60,571 bases of DNA from an uncultured Clostridia bacterium. GTDB lineage: Bacteria > Bacillota > Clostridia > Christensenellales > CAG-138. The position numbers and the translations under genes were made by a program. The notes below the pieces were generated by a model, which was not told where the DNA came from, searched no databases, and was given only the letters and a program-made list of their open reading frames with translations. The stretch is taken from assembly GCA_937915925.1 (NCBI GenBank), contig CALGGM010000074.1:1-60571 (forward strand), in the 5' to 3' direction. This document shows, one piece after another, positions 24,258 to 32,541 of this stretch (its first letter is position 1; each line of letters starts with the position of its first letter).

Positions 24258-24509
24258 ATGCGGCTCGATAAATGGTTAAAGGTTTCGCGCATCATCAAAC
24301 GGCGAACCGTCGCGAACGAGGCGGCGGGCGCGGGGCGCGTTTCGATCAACGGCAAGGTGGCAAAGCCCGCGAGCGAGGTCAAGCCGGGCGACACGGTCGA
24401 CATCCTGCTCGGCGGCAAGCACATGCTTCTTCGCGTCGAAAAGACGCCGGAGGTCGTGCGCAAGGAGGACGCCGACTCGCTCTACACCGTGCTTTCGGGG
24501 GACGCATGA
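24258..24509 (+). CDS. rqcP: S4-domain RNA-binding protein, RqcP (YabO/HSP15-like)
   Basis: 83 aa. The whole protein is one S4 domain: MRLDKWLKVSRIIKRRTVAN, then GRVSINGKVAKPASEVKPGDTV. In Bacillus, RqcP works with RqcH on stalled 50S subunits, adding alanine tails to unfinished chains. The length and the start are those of RqcP rather than the longer ribosomal S4 or pseudouridine synthases. It is placed two bases after uppP, and its TGA overlaps the ATG of ispDF (ATGA), so translation is coupled. Confidence 0.85.
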   Translation: MRLDKWLKVSRIIKRRTVANEAAGAGRVSINGKVAKPASEVKPGDTVDILLGGKHMLLRVEKTPEVVRKEDADSLYTVLSGDA

Positions 24510-25612
24510 GCGCAACAGGGATTCTGCTTTGCGCGGGGTCGTCCTCGCGCATGGGCTTTGATAAACTGAATACCCCCCTGTGCGGCAAAACCGCGATCGA
24601 GCGCTCGATGGACGCGCTGATCGAAGGCGGCTGCGATTCGATCGTGTTTGTCGTGAGCGGCGCGAGCGAAAAGACCGTGTCCGCGCTTTCGTGTCCCGTG
24701 CCGTTTACGGTGGTACAGGGCGGAAAGGAACGCACCGATTCGGTCCGAAACGGCTTAACCGTCGCTTCGGGCGAGATCGCCGTCATCCACGACGCGGCGC
24801 GGTGCTTCGTGCAGCCTGCGTTGGTCTCCGCCTGCATCGAGGCGGCGAAGGAATTCGGCTCGGGCGTCGCGGCGATCCCCGTGACCGATACCGTGATGCG
24901 CATCGAGGGGATCGGGAGCGAAACGCTCGACCGCTCCAAGCTTTTCCGCATGCAGACGCCGCAGGCGTTCCGGCTCGATCAGATCCTTACGGCATACGCT
25001 TCCGGCGGCACGGCGACCGACGACGCCACGCTCTATGCAAAGGCGTTCGGCGCGCCGCACATCGTTTTGGGAAGCGAGGACAACCGTAAGCTCACCGCAG
25101 AGGCGGACTGGACATGGGCACGAGAACGGCTTGAAGGACCGCTCTTTGGGATCGGGTTCGACACGCACCGACTCGTCGAGGGACGAAAGCTCATCTTGGG
25201 CGGGGTCGAAATCCCGTTCGAAAAAGGGCTTTTGGGACACTCCGACGCGGACGTGCTGCTGCACGCGATCATGGACGCGATCTTAGGGTGTTTGAAGCTC
25301 GGCGACATCGGCAAGCTGTTCCCGGACACGGACGAGCGGTACCGCGGCATCTCAAGTCGCGTGCTGCTTGCGCATGTGAACGAGTTGGTGCAAAAAAGGG
25401 ACATGGTGGTGCGGCACATCGACGCGACGGTCATCTGTCAGAGGCCGAAGCTCGCGCCGTACCGAAACGAGATCGAACGCACGATCGCGGCGGATCTTGG
25501 GATCTCGCCGGACGCGGTTTCGGTCAAAGCGACTACAACGGAAGGAATGAACGACGAGGGGAAAGGCTTATGCATCTCCGCACAGGCGATCGCCTCGGTC
25601 GGACACAGATAA
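24506..25612 (+). CDS. ispDF: Bifunctional IspD/IspF enzyme of the MEP isoprenoid pathway
   Basis: 368 aa fusion. The IspD part (about residues 1-215) has LLCAGSSSRMG-FDK, the nucleotide-binding site, and VIHDAARCFV; it makes CDP-methylerythritol. The IspF part (about 217-368) starts GIGFDTHRLVEGRKLILGGV and has LLGHSDADVLLHAIMDAILG, metal ligands of MECDP synthase, and ends with VKATTTEGM. The steps are numbers three and five of the pathway; IspE is not here. Fused IspDF is known in some Clostridia and proteobacteria. It overlaps rqcP by four bases and is followed four bases later by uvrA. Confidence 0.95.
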   Translation: MSATGILLCAGSSSRMGFDKLNTPLCGKTAIERSMDALIEGGCDSIVFVVSGASEKTVSALSCPVPFTVVQGGKERTDSVRNGLTVASGEIAVIHDAARCFVQPALVSACIEAAKEFGSGVAAIPVTDTVMRIEGIGSETLDRSKLFRMQTPQAFRLDQILTAYASGGTATDDATLYAKAFGAPHIVLGSEDNRKLTAEADWTWARERLEGPLFGIGFDTHRLVEGRKLILGGVEIPFEKGLLGHSDADVLLHAIMDAILGCLKLGDIGKLFPDTDERYRGISSRVLLAHVNELVQKRDMVVRHIDATVICQRPKLAPYRNEIERTIAADLGISPDAVSVKATTTEGMNDEGKGLCISAQAIASVGHR

Positions 25613-25616
25613 GGAA

Positions 25617-28454
25617 ATGGAACGGAAGGATCAGGATCTTTGCATTTACGGTGCAAGGGAGCATAACTTAAAGAACATCGATCTGGTCATCCCGCGCAAC
25701 AAGCTCGTGGTGATGACGGGCGTTTCGGGCTCGGGCAAATCGAGCCTTGCCTTTGACACGATCTACGCGGAGGGGCAGCGGCGCTATGTCGAGAGCCTTT
25801 CCTCCTACGCGCGCATGTTCATCGGGCAGATGGACAAGCCGGACGTCGACCGCATCGACGGACTTTCGCCCGCGATCTCGATCGACCAAAAGAGCACGGG
25901 TCACAACCCGCGTTCGACCGTCGGCACGGTCACGGAGATCTACGACTACCTGCGTCTCTTGTACGCGCGCTGCGGCATCCCGCACTGCCCGAACTGCGGC
26001 AGGGTGATCGAACGGCAATCGATCGACACGATCGTGGATCAGGTCATGGCGCTGCCGATGGGCACGCGGCTTTCGATCATCGCGCCTTGCGTGCGCGGGC
26101 GCAAGGGCGAGCACGTCAAGGTCATCGAGCGGCTGCAGCGCGAGGGCTATGTGCGCGTGCGCATCGACGGCGAGGTCTATCCGATCGAGGAAGCGCCCGC
26201 TCTGGACAAGCAGAAAAAGCATACGATCGAGGCGGTCATCGACCGCATCGTGCTGAAGGAGGGCGTCGAAAGCAGGCTTACCGAATCTCTCGAGCACGCG
26301 TTTGCGCTCGGTCAGAACCTTGCGATCGTCGCGGTGCAGGACGGCGAGGAAATGCTGTTCTCGCAAAACTATGCCTGCCCGGATTGCGGCATCGCTTTGG
26401 AAGAGCTTGCGCCGCGCGCGTTCTCGTTCAACAACCCGTTCGGCGCGTGCCCGACCTGCGCAGGTCTCGGCGAGCAGATGAAGATCGACCCCGGCCTCAT
26501 CGTGCCGGACGAGACGCTGTCGCTGAACGAGGGCGCGATCAAAGCGCCCGGCTGGAAGAGCGGCACGAACAACGTCTTTTCCGATATGTATTACGAGGCG
26601 ATCGCAAACCACTTCGGGTTCTCGCTGGACACGCCGTTCTGCGACATTCCGAAGGCGGGCCGCGACGCGCTGATGTACGGCACGAAGGAGAAGATGGAGG
26701 TGCGCTACGAGCGCAGCTTCGGCGGCGGACACTTCCTTGCCTCGTTCGAGGGCGTCGTTCCGAACATGGAGCGGCGGTATCGCGAAAGCTCAAGCGACTG
26801 GGCGAAGGCGGACATCGAGGCATACATGGCGCATATCCCGTGCCCTGACTGCAAGGGACGCCGCTTAAAGCCCACCTCGCTCGCGGTCACGGTCGGCGGG
26901 ATCAACATCTCCGACCTGTGCGAGATGAACGTCAGGCGCTCCCGCGCGTTTTTGCAGGAGCTGACGCTGACGCCCACACAGCAGACGATCGCGGCGGCGA
27001 TCTTAAAGGAGCTCGACGCAAGGCTTGGCTTCCTCGTCAACGTGGGTTTGAACTACCTCACGCTGTCCCGCGCGGCGGCGACGCTGTCCGGCGGCGAAAG
27101 CCAGCGCATCCGGCTCGCCACGCAGATCGGCAGCGGACTGGTCGGCGTGCTCTATATCCTCGACGAGCCGAGCATCGGTCTGCATCAGCGCGACAACGCA
27201 AAGCTTCTGGAAACGCTCAAAAACCTGAGAGACCTCGGCAACACGCTGATCGTCGTCGAGCACGACGAGGAGACCATGCGCAATGCCGACTTCATCGTGG
27301 ACATCGGTCCGAAAGCCGGCGTTCACGGCGGCGAGGTCATGGCGGCGGGCACGCCCGAGCAGGTCATGGCGTGCGAACGCTCGCTGACGGGGCAATACCT
27401 GAGTCATAAACGCACCATCCCCGTCCCCGAAACGCGCAGGGAGGGCAGCGGCAAGTCGCTGATCGTGCGCGGAGCGAGGGCGAACAATTTGAAAAACATT
27501 ACGGTCGAGTTCCCGCTGGGCAAGCTGATCTGCGTCACCGGCGTGTCGGGCTCGGGAAAATCCTCGCTCGTCAACGAGGTCCTGAAAAAGCGGCTGCTGC
27601 ACGATCTGAACCGCGCGAAGGTCCGCGCGAAGGCGCACGACGGCATCGACGGCATCGAGTATCTCAACAAGATCATCGACATCGACCAAAGCCCGATCGG
27701 GCGCACGCCGCGCTCGAACCCCGCGACCTACACGGGACTGTTCGACCTCATCCGGCAGCTTTTTGCGACCACGCCGGACGCGAAGCTCAGGGGCTACAAC
27801 AGCGGTCGGTTCAGCTTCAACGTCAAGGGCGGGCGGTGCGAAGCCTGCAAGGGCGACGGCATCGTGAAGATCGAGATGCACTTCTTGCCCGACGTGTACG
27901 TGCCGTGCGAGGTCTGCCACGGCAAGCGCTATAACCGCGAAACCTTAGAGGTCCGCTACAAGGGCAAGAACATCTACGACGTGCTCGACATGACGGTCGA
28001 GGAGGCGCTGCCGTTCTTCGCGCAGCACGCGAAGATCAGAAGCATCCTCCAAACGCTCGACGACGTGGGGCTCGGCTATATCAAGCTCGGACAGCCCAGT
28101 ACCACGATCTCCGGCGGCGAAGCGCAGCGCGTGAAGCTCGCGACGGAGCTAAGCCGCCGCGATACGGGGCGCACGCTCTACGTGCTCGACGAGCCGACGA
28201 CGGGTCTGCACACGCACGACGTCAAGCGGCTTCTGGAGATCCTGAACCGCCTCGCCGATTCCGGCAGCACGGTCATTGTCATCGAACATAACCTCGACGT
28301 CATCAAGACCGCGGACTGGATCATCGACCTCGGACCCGAGGGCGGCGACGACGGCGGCACCGTGGTCGTCACCGGCACCCCGGAGCAGGTCGCGCAGTGC
28401 GAACGCAGCTACACCGGGCAGTTTTTGCGCAGAGAGCTTGGAATGGAGAAGTGA
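25617..28454 (+). CDS. uvrA: Excinuclease ABC subunit A
   Basis: 945 aa, full length. UvrA recognises DNA lesions as a dimer and loads UvrB in nucleotide excision repair. Both ABC modules are intact: Walker A GVSGSGKSSLAFDTIYAEGQ near residue 32, signature LSGGESQRIRLA, LDEPSIGLH; second Walker A GVSGSGKSSLVNEV, signature ISGGEAQRVKLA, LDEPTTGLHTHD. Zinc-binding cysteines lie in CPDCGIALEELAPRAF...CPTC and CEACKGDGIVKIEM...CEVC. Its start is four bases after ispDF. Its TGA stop is followed at the next base by a family A element. Confidence 0.97.
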   Translation: MERKDQDLCIYGAREHNLKNIDLVIPRNKLVVMTGVSGSGKSSLAFDTIYAEGQRRYVESLSSYARMFIGQMDKPDVDRIDGLSPAISIDQKSTGHNPRSTVGTVTEIYDYLRLLYARCGIPHCPNCGRVIERQSIDTIVDQVMALPMGTRLSIIAPCVRGRKGEHVKVIERLQREGYVRVRIDGEVYPIEEAPALDKQKKHTIEAVIDRIVLKEGVESRLTESLEHAFALGQNLAIVAVQDGEEMLFSQNYACPDCGIALEELAPRAFSFNNPFGACPTCAGLGEQMKIDPGLIVPDETLSLNEGAIKAPGWKSGTNNVFSDMYYEAIANHFGFSLDTPFCDIPKAGRDALMYGTKEKMEVRYERSFGGGHFLASFEGVVPNMERRYRESSSDWAKADIEAYMAHIPCPDCKGRRLKPTSLAVTVGGINISDLCEMNVRRSRAFLQELTLTPTQQTIAAAILKELDARLGFLVNVGLNYLTLSRAAATLSGGESQRIRLATQIGSGLVGVLYILDEPSIGLHQRDNAKLLETLKNLRDLGNTLIVVEHDEETMRNADFIVDIGPKAGVHGGEVMAAGTPEQVMACERSLTGQYLSHKRTIPVPETRREGSGKSLIVRGARANNLKNITVEFPLGKLICVTGVSGSGKSSLVNEVLKKRLLHDLNRAKVRAKAHDGIDGIEYLNKIIDIDQSPIGRTPRSNPATYTGLFDLIRQLFATTPDAKLRGYNSGRFSFNVKGGRCEACKGDGIVKIEMHFLPDVYVPCEVCHGKRYNRETLEVRYKGKNIYDVLDMTVEEALPFFAQHAKIRSILQTLDDVGLGYIKLGQPSTTISGGEAQRVKLATELSRRDTGRTLYVLDEPTTGLHTHDVKRLLEILNRLADSGSTVIVIEHNLDVIKTADWIIDLGPEGGDDGGTVVVTGTPEQVAQCERSYTGQFLRRELGMEK

Positions 28455-28617
28455 TCCCCCTCATCAGTCAGCTTCGCTGACAGCTTCTCCACCCTAAAGG
28501 GGGAGAAGCCTCTGAATGTGCGTTACCAAAAGCCTTCCCCTTGATGGGGAGATGAAACGCGCACCAAAAGCCTTCCCCTTGATGGGGAAGGGGGACCGCT
28601 TGCGGCGGATGAGGTGA
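28455..28617. repeat. Palindromic element, family A (copy 4), abutting the uvrA stop
   Basis: Begins TCCCCCTCATCAGTCAG directly after the uvrA TGA. It contains hairpins GTCAGC-TTC-GCTGAC and CTTCTCC...GGAGAAG, then two direct copies of CAAAAGCCTTCCCCTTGATG, and ends CGGATGAGGTG. Confidence 0.8.
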
Positions 28618-28650
28618 ATCAATACCGTGTATCAGGGACGGAGTGAACAC

Positions 28651-28998
28651 ATGGAGAAAAACCTGACCGGGTTTTCAAAGGCCTTACGAAAAAACATGAC
28701 CAAAGAAGAACGACACCTTTGGTATGATTTTCTGAAAGAGCTTCCGATCACGGTCAACCGGCAAAAGGTGCTCGGACCGTATATTGCAGACTTCTTTATC
28801 GCATCGAAAAAGACGGTGATAGAGCTGGACGGGTCGCAACACTTTCAGGGAGACGGACCTGCGCACGACCGTGAGCGCGACGCGTGGTTTCAAGCAAACG
28901 GGATCCGCGTCTTGCGGTACAACAATCTGCAGATCAACCGGGAATTTGACGCGGTTTGTCGGGATATTATGAGACATCTCGGATTGTCGGAAGAATGA
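28651..28998 (+). CDS. DUF559 (Vsr-like nuclease fold) protein
   Basis: 115 aa. The family pattern is clear: ALRKNMTKEERHLWYDFLK, then YIADFFIASKKTVIELDGSQHF (restriction-endonuclease-like D...ExD/Q core) and GIRVLRYNNLQI. DUF559 proteins share the fold of very-short-patch repair endonuclease; activity is unproven. The start at 28651 is preceded by GGACGGAG. The gene is bracketed by family A elements: one ends about 33 bases upstream, and the next starts at the base after its TGA stop. That makes it a candidate mobile or element-associated nuclease, rather than a member of the uvrA operon. Confidence 0.85.
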   Translation: MEKNLTGFSKALRKNMTKEERHLWYDFLKELPITVNRQKVLGPYIADFFIASKKTVIELDGSQHFQGDGPAHDRERDAWFQANGIRVLRYNNLQINREFDAVCRDIMRHLGLSEE

Positions 28999-29229
28999 CC
29001 CCCTCATCACCGCCTACGGCGGAGCTTCTCCACTCTGAAGGGGGAGAAGCCTCAGTGCGTGTGCTCCAAAAGCCTTCCCCTTGATGGGGGCGCGGAGCCG
29101 AGCGCCCGCAGTGCGGGGAGGAGCGAGGCGGAAGCGCGGGTCGAATAGGGAGCAGAAGAAAGCGTTTAGCGACGCGCTGCGACCATATGAGACCATTAGG
29201 TGTCGCCGACAGGCGACAGATGAGGTGAA
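28999..29229. repeat. Palindromic element, family A (copy 5) with an insert, abutting the DUF559 stop
   Basis: Starts CCCCCTCATCACCGCC immediately after the DUF559 stop, continues with CTTCTCC...GGAGAAG and AAAAGCCTTCCCCTTGATGG, then carries an extra GC-rich stretch (about 29090-29205, no gene) and ends with GTCGCC-GACA-GGCGAC and AGATGAGGTG. Confidence 0.75.
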
Positions 29230-29252
29230 AAAATGGCAATTATGGAGGAACC

Positions 29253-30005
29253 ATGAAACTGCTTCGCATTATTTGTATCGTGGTTGGTGCATTTTTGGTA
29301 CTGGATACCGTGATCGTGTCCATGCTGTCCAACTTTAACCTCGGCGTGATCCTTCCGGCGATGATCGGTGCGCCGCTTCTGCTGCTTGGTGCGTTTATGC
29401 ACCATATGGATACGGGCTTCCTCGCGGTCGTGAAGTGGGTTCTGCTCGGCTGCTACGCGCTCGGCGCGGTGTTCCTGCTCGTCATGGGGATTTTGATGGG
29501 CACGGCGGCGAAGCGTGCGGACGAGGTGGACGCCGACGCGCTGATCGTTTTAGGCGCCGCGGTGCACGGCGATAAGGTGACGTGGGTGCTCAGTAACCGC
29601 CTTGACACGGCGGCGGACTACCTTGATGCGCATCCGGACGCGATCTGCGTCGTCTCCGGCGGCAAGGGCGACGGCGAGAGCGTGACCGAGGCGTCGGCGA
29701 TGCAGAAGTATCTCATCGAGCGCAAGGGGATCGCGGCGTCCCGAATCCTTGTCGAGGACAGGGCGGAAAACACGCGCGAGAACTTCGCGTTCAGCAAGGC
29801 GATGATCGAGGAACGGCTCGGCGAAGACGCTAAAATCGCCTTTGTCACGACCGACTTCCACGTCTTCCGCGCACAGCGTGTGGCAAAGAAGGCGGGCATC
29901 GACGCAGAGGGCTTAGCCGCGCCGGACGTCTGGTACATTCGCATCAACAACTTCCTTCGCGAAAGCGTCGGCATCACCGTGTACGGGCTGCGGGGAGATA
30001 TATAG
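29253..30005 (+). CDS. YdcF-like (DUF218) membrane-anchored protein
   Basis: 250 aa. The first ~85 residues make three hydrophobic segments (LLRIICIVVGAFLVLDTVIV; VILPAMIGAPLLLLGAFM; VLLGCYALGAVFLLVMGILM). Residues 95-235 are the DUF218 domain: ALIVLGAAVHGDKVTWVLSN, VVSGGKGDGESVTEASAMQK, AENTRENFAFSKAM, VTTDFHVFRAQRVAKKAG. Related proteins (YdcF, SanA, ElyC) are linked to envelope integrity or bind nucleotides, but the exact role is not known. It starts behind GGAGG. A family C hairpin array follows 50 bases after the stop. Confidence 0.87.
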   Translation: MKLLRIICIVVGAFLVLDTVIVSMLSNFNLGVILPAMIGAPLLLLGAFMHHMDTGFLAVVKWVLLGCYALGAVFLLVMGILMGTAAKRADEVDADALIVLGAAVHGDKVTWVLSNRLDTAADYLDAHPDAICVVSGGKGDGESVTEASAMQKYLIERKGIAASRILVEDRAENTRENFAFSKAMIEERLGEDAKIAFVTTDFHVFRAQRVAKKAGIDAEGLAAPDVWYIRINNFLRESVGITVYGLRGDI

Positions 30006-30055
30006 CGTTGCATGTTCGATGGGATCAGACGGACGGGCTATGCCGGTCCATACGC

Positions 30056-30132
30056 GTGAATTGCGGCAGAGCCGCATGAATTGTCCTACGGACATGAATT
30101 GACTGCGTCATGAATTGCCCTTACGGGCATGA
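30056..30132. repeat. Family C array: four short hairpins separated by ATGAATTG
   Basis: Units share ATGAATTG or GTGAATTG but have different self-paired cores: GCGGC-AGA-GCCGC, GTCC-TAC-GGAC, GAC-TGC-GTC, GCCC-TTAC-GGGC. The array lies in the gap between the ydcF-like gene and the small FakA-C-like gene. Confidence 0.8.
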
Positions 30133-30162
30133 ACGATAGATCATAATAAAGGAGAAAACAAT

Positions 30163-30414
30163 ATGCTGGAATTTCGGTATGACACACAGCTGCTGATCGA
30201 TGGAACGGACCTCGACGAGGACGTGATCCGCGATCATTTCATTGCCTGCTTCGAGGGCGACAGCCTCCTCTCGGTCGGCGGACCCGATACGATCAAGATC
30301 CATTACCACACCAATGAGCCGTGGAAGGTGCTCGAATACTGCTCGATGCTCGGCGAGATCTACGACATCGTCGTCGAGGATATGGATCGCCAGTCCCGCG
30401 GTCTGCAGGGCTGA
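30163..30414 (+). CDS. Small protein resembling the C-terminal domain of FakA (fatty acid kinase)
   Basis: 83 aa. The sequence LEFRYDTQLLIDGTDLDEDV followed by GDSLLSVGGPDTIKIHYHTN and EPWKVLEYCSMLGEIYDIVV matches, from memory, the C-terminal domain of FakA/DAK2 proteins (pattern D..IKVH.HTN.P..VLEY...GE...I.I..M). That domain in FakA contacts the DegV-like FakB lipid carrier. Here it stands alone without the DAK2 kinase part. Such stand-alone versions are annotated in Clostridia as kinase-to-dihydroxyacetone-kinase proteins. An AAGGAGA site precedes it, and terminator hairpins follow at 30429 and 30620. Confidence 0.72.
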   Translation: MLEFRYDTQLLIDGTDLDEDVIRDHFIACFEGDSLLSVGGPDTIKIHYHTNEPWKVLEYCSMLGEIYDIVVEDMDRQSRGLQG

Positions 30415-30428
30415 TTGCGCGGATCGAC

Positions 30429-30456
30429 AGCCTGTCCCAAAATCGGGACAGGCTTT
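30429..30456 (+). terminator. Terminator of the FakA-C-like gene
   Basis: AGCCTGTCCC (30429-30438) - AAAAT/C loop - GGGACAGGCT with TTTG after it. The T run is short, but the stem is strong. Confidence 0.75.
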
Positions 30457-30464
30457 GCTGCTTT

Positions 30465-30600
30465 TGGCGGGCGGATGATATCCGCCCCTACGGAAAATCC
30501 AATTTGTAGGGGAAGATACCATCTTCCCGATCCGCAGTTTGGCGGGTGGCATACGTTTTATTACCGGTCCATGTAGGGACGACCGTCGGTCGCCCGTTGA
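30465..30600. repeat. Family B modules (GGCGGATGATATCCGCC and related)
   Basis: GGGCGGATGATATCCGCCC CTAC (30469-30491), then TTGTAGGGGAAGATACCATC with CTTCCC (30503-30530), then GTAGGGACGACCGTCGGTCG (30572-30592). The same modules appear in a different order at 41331-41396 and partly at 31603-31628. Confidence 0.7.
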
Positions 30601-30619
30601 TGCGTTCGATAATACAACA

Positions 30620-30650
30620 GCTATACCAAAAACGGTATAGCTATTTTCTT
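30620..30650 (+). terminator. Intrinsic terminator
   Basis: AGCTATACC (30620-30628) - AAAAAC - GGTATAGCT (30634-30642), followed by ATTTTCTT. Confidence 0.75.
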
Positions 30651-30654
30651 ATTA

Positions 30655-30687
30655 TAAAAGATATGTCCTAAATTCAGGACATGTCTT
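30655..30687 (-). terminator. Terminator of the GNAT gene (minus strand)
   Basis: On the minus strand ACATGTCCTGAATTTAGGAC forms ATGTCCT/AGGACAT around GAATT, followed by a T-rich ATCTTTTAT. It starts four bases after the GNAT stop. Confidence 0.7.
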
Positions 30688-30690
30688 CGA

Positions 30691-31482
30691 TTATACGAAA
30701 TCAAATCCGATCAATCTGCCTGCTTCCGCGAAGCCGACCGCGCGGTACAGGGCGTTCGACGCGGGGTAGCTCGTGTCCGCGTAGAGCATGACGCGTTCGC
30801 CGCGCGCGCATGCGTCGGCGCAGACGGAGCTGACCAGCGCCTTCGCGTAGCCCTTTTTGCGGTGCGCGCTGCCCGTCACCACCGAGCCGATGTAGGATAG
30901 CCCATCCTTGCGCTCCGTGATGCGTGCCAATGCTACTGGTGTACCGTTTATGCACCAACCATACGAATCCGGCGCTTCGCAAAAATCGGTTCCGGCGGCG
31001 AGCCGTGCGGGGGCGGGGAGGGGTTCTCTTGCCTGTTCCCCAAGCTCGGCGAGGAGCTCGCCGCACACGGCAGGGTCGAGCGTGCTTGCGCGGACGCGTT
31101 CGCCCTCGGCGGAAAAGGGATTCGGTTTTTTGCAGAGGTACGCGGTGAGCGGCAGCCTGCGCTGTGTCGGAAACGGCAGAGCAAGCTCGAGATAGCGGAC
31201 AAGGCTGCTTCTTCCGATCACACCGGCAAGGTTTTTCGCTTCCTTCAACACGCAAAGCGACGCGGCAAGCTCAGAAAGCGTTTCGTCGGAAACGCCGCGC
31301 CGCGTGTAGATCCACGCCGGAAAGCCCTGTCCCGCGCGCACGAACAGAACGTCCCTGCCGTCGGACAGGCAGAGCGCGTCCGGCACGGACAGCAGCTGCT
31401 GCATCTTATGGAACGTGATCGCCTCCGCGTCGTTCGAAAAAGGAAACGCGCGCGCCTCTTCTCTTGTAATCATGCGGATCAT
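30691..31482 (-). CDS. GNAT family N-acetyltransferase
   Basis: 263 aa. The acetyl-CoA motif is near the C-terminus: YIGSVVTGSAHRKKGYAKALVSSVCADACARG, then LYADTSYPASNALYRAVGF. The N-terminal 130 residues are a diverged GNAT-like half, so the protein is probably of the two-domain type. The start is uncertain: ATG at 31482 or 31473, neither with a strong ribosome binding site. The gene stands alone, with a terminator just after it. The substrate is unknown; amino-group acetylation is the usual activity of the family. Confidence 0.83.
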   Translation of the reverse strand: MIRMITREEARAFPFSNDAEAITFHKMQQLLSVPDALCLSDGRDVLFVRAGQGFPAWIYTRRGVSDETLSELAASLCVLKEAKNLAGVIGRSSLVRYLELALPFPTQRRLPLTAYLCKKPNPFSAEGERVRASTLDPAVCGELLAELGEQAREPLPAPARLAAGTDFCEAPDSYGWCINGTPVALARITERKDGLSYIGSVVTGSAHRKKGYAKALVSSVCADACARGERVMLYADTSYPASNALYRAVGFAEAGRLIGFDFV

Positions 31483-31551
31483 ACGGAAAGTATAACATGA
31501 AACCCCGATCGCCTCAAGACGGTAGGGAAAGAAAAATCCCGATCACCATCC

Positions 31552-31640
31552 CCAAAAGCCTCCCTTGCACAGGGAGGGCAAGATGGACGTCAACGAATCG
31601 TAGGGGTCGTCCTCCGGACGACCCGTCGTGCAGCATTACT
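31552..31640. repeat. Degenerate family A (copy 6) and family B remnants
   Basis: AAAAGCCTCCCTTGCACAGG GAGGGCAAG (31552-31580) is one arm of family A. CGTAGGGGTCGTCCTCCGGA CGACCCG (31602-31628) is a family B-type hairpin. They lie between the GNAT gene and the end of the capsid cassette. Confidence 0.6.
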
Positions 31641-31647
31641 GCAAAGC

Positions 31648-31675
31648 AAAAAAGGGCGCATACACGCCCTTTTCT
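31648..31675 (-). terminator. Terminator of the capsid cassette
   Basis: On the minus strand AAAAGGGCG-TGTATG-CGCCCTTTTTTG: 8-bp stem with a T6 tail, eight bases after the last gene. Confidence 0.88.
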
Positions 31676-31682
31676 CGGTTGT

Positions 31683-32537
31683 TCACTTCACGCCGGGGTA
31701 GCGGGTCATCAGCGTCGCGAGGCCGCTGCGACCGAGCCCGTAAAGCAGCTCGCTGCGAAGCTGCAGGTACTGCGGGTTCTTGCGGTCATAGAGGCGGCTG
31801 CGCTCCTCGGGCGTCATGCGCGAGAGAAGCGTCGACGCCGCGTCGTAATCCATGCGGTTCGGATCGTTGGAAGCGCCGTTCAGCAGCGATTCGATCAGCG
31901 AGCCGCTCGCCTGGGAGCTGGACCCGCTGCCGCCGCCTGAGCCGGACCCGCCGCCCGAATGCCGGGCGTTGAGATACGTGTTGTAGAGCGTCTGTGCCGC
32001 CTGCATCGCAAGCTCGTTCGCGTGGTTGATCTGCTCCGCGTTGAACTCGTCGACCTCGATCTTCTTGTCCTGCTGCGCCTTCATCGCATCGTACAGGTGT
32101 CCCGCGAGCGTAGAGGCATAGTCGCTTTCCAGCGTGTCGACGTCGCGCGATTCGCCGCGGTACTGGCGTTCCTTGACGTCAGAAAGATACGTGCTCTGCC
32201 CCATGCCGCGCGACCATGCGTCCGCATCGAGCTCGGCGTTGATGCGCTGCGTCTGTTCGCGGCGGTTCTGGATCGCCTGCTCATAGGCGGGGCGAAGCCA
32301 GTTGCCGATCGTCTCGGACAAAACCTCTTCGCTCAGAGGTGTGAACTCGACCGTTTCGGGCAGATAATGCTGCAGCATCTCCTGAAACAGGGATTCCAAC
32401 GTGGGGATCGGGGCCTGGGACGAGCTGCCGGACCCGGAATGCGATCCCGATCCCGAGCCCGATCCCGTGCCTTCCGTCGAGGACGGCGTGACCGGGAGGA
32501 CCGGCGGCGTCCACGGTTTGATGGGTTGTCTGATCAT
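31683..32537 (-). CDS. Capsid-cassette protein with Gly/Ser-rich linkers, function unknown
   Basis: 284 aa from the ATG at 32537, behind AAGGAGA. Two low-complexity linkers stand out: TPSSTEGTGSGSGSGSHSGS (about residues 19-42) and GGGSGSGGGSGSSSQASGS (about 205-225). Between them lies a helical, charged segment (LESLFQEMLQHYLPETVEFT to YLNARHS), and a short C-terminal domain follows (LLNGASNDPNRMDYDAASTL to TRYPGVK). It is the last gene of the phage-like cassette. It could be an internal virion protein or a tail or connector accessory; no family is recognised. Linkers of this kind are unusual in small capsid proteins. Confidence 0.7.
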   Translation of the reverse strand: MIRQPIKPWTPPVLPVTPSSTEGTGSGSGSGSHSGSGSSSQAPIPTLESLFQEMLQHYLPETVEFTPLSEEVLSETIGNWLRPAYEQAIQNRREQTQRINAELDADAWSRGMGQSTYLSDVKERQYRGESRDVDTLESDYASTLAGHLYDAMKAQQDKKIEVDEFNAEQINHANELAMQAAQTLYNTYLNARHSGGGSGSGGGSGSSSQASGSLIESLLNGASNDPNRMDYDAASTLLSRMTPEERSRLYDRKNPQYLQLRSELLYGLGRSGLATLMTRYPGVK

Positions 32538-32541
32538 ATGA

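Noticed and set aside
25668..27920. Minus-strand open frames of about 300-350 codons inside uvrA
   Set aside because: Antisense to intact UvrA motifs and without start signals or known domains.
29090..29205. A gene in the GC-rich insert of family A copy 5
   Set aside because: Frames there are short, lack start signals and read through repeat modules.
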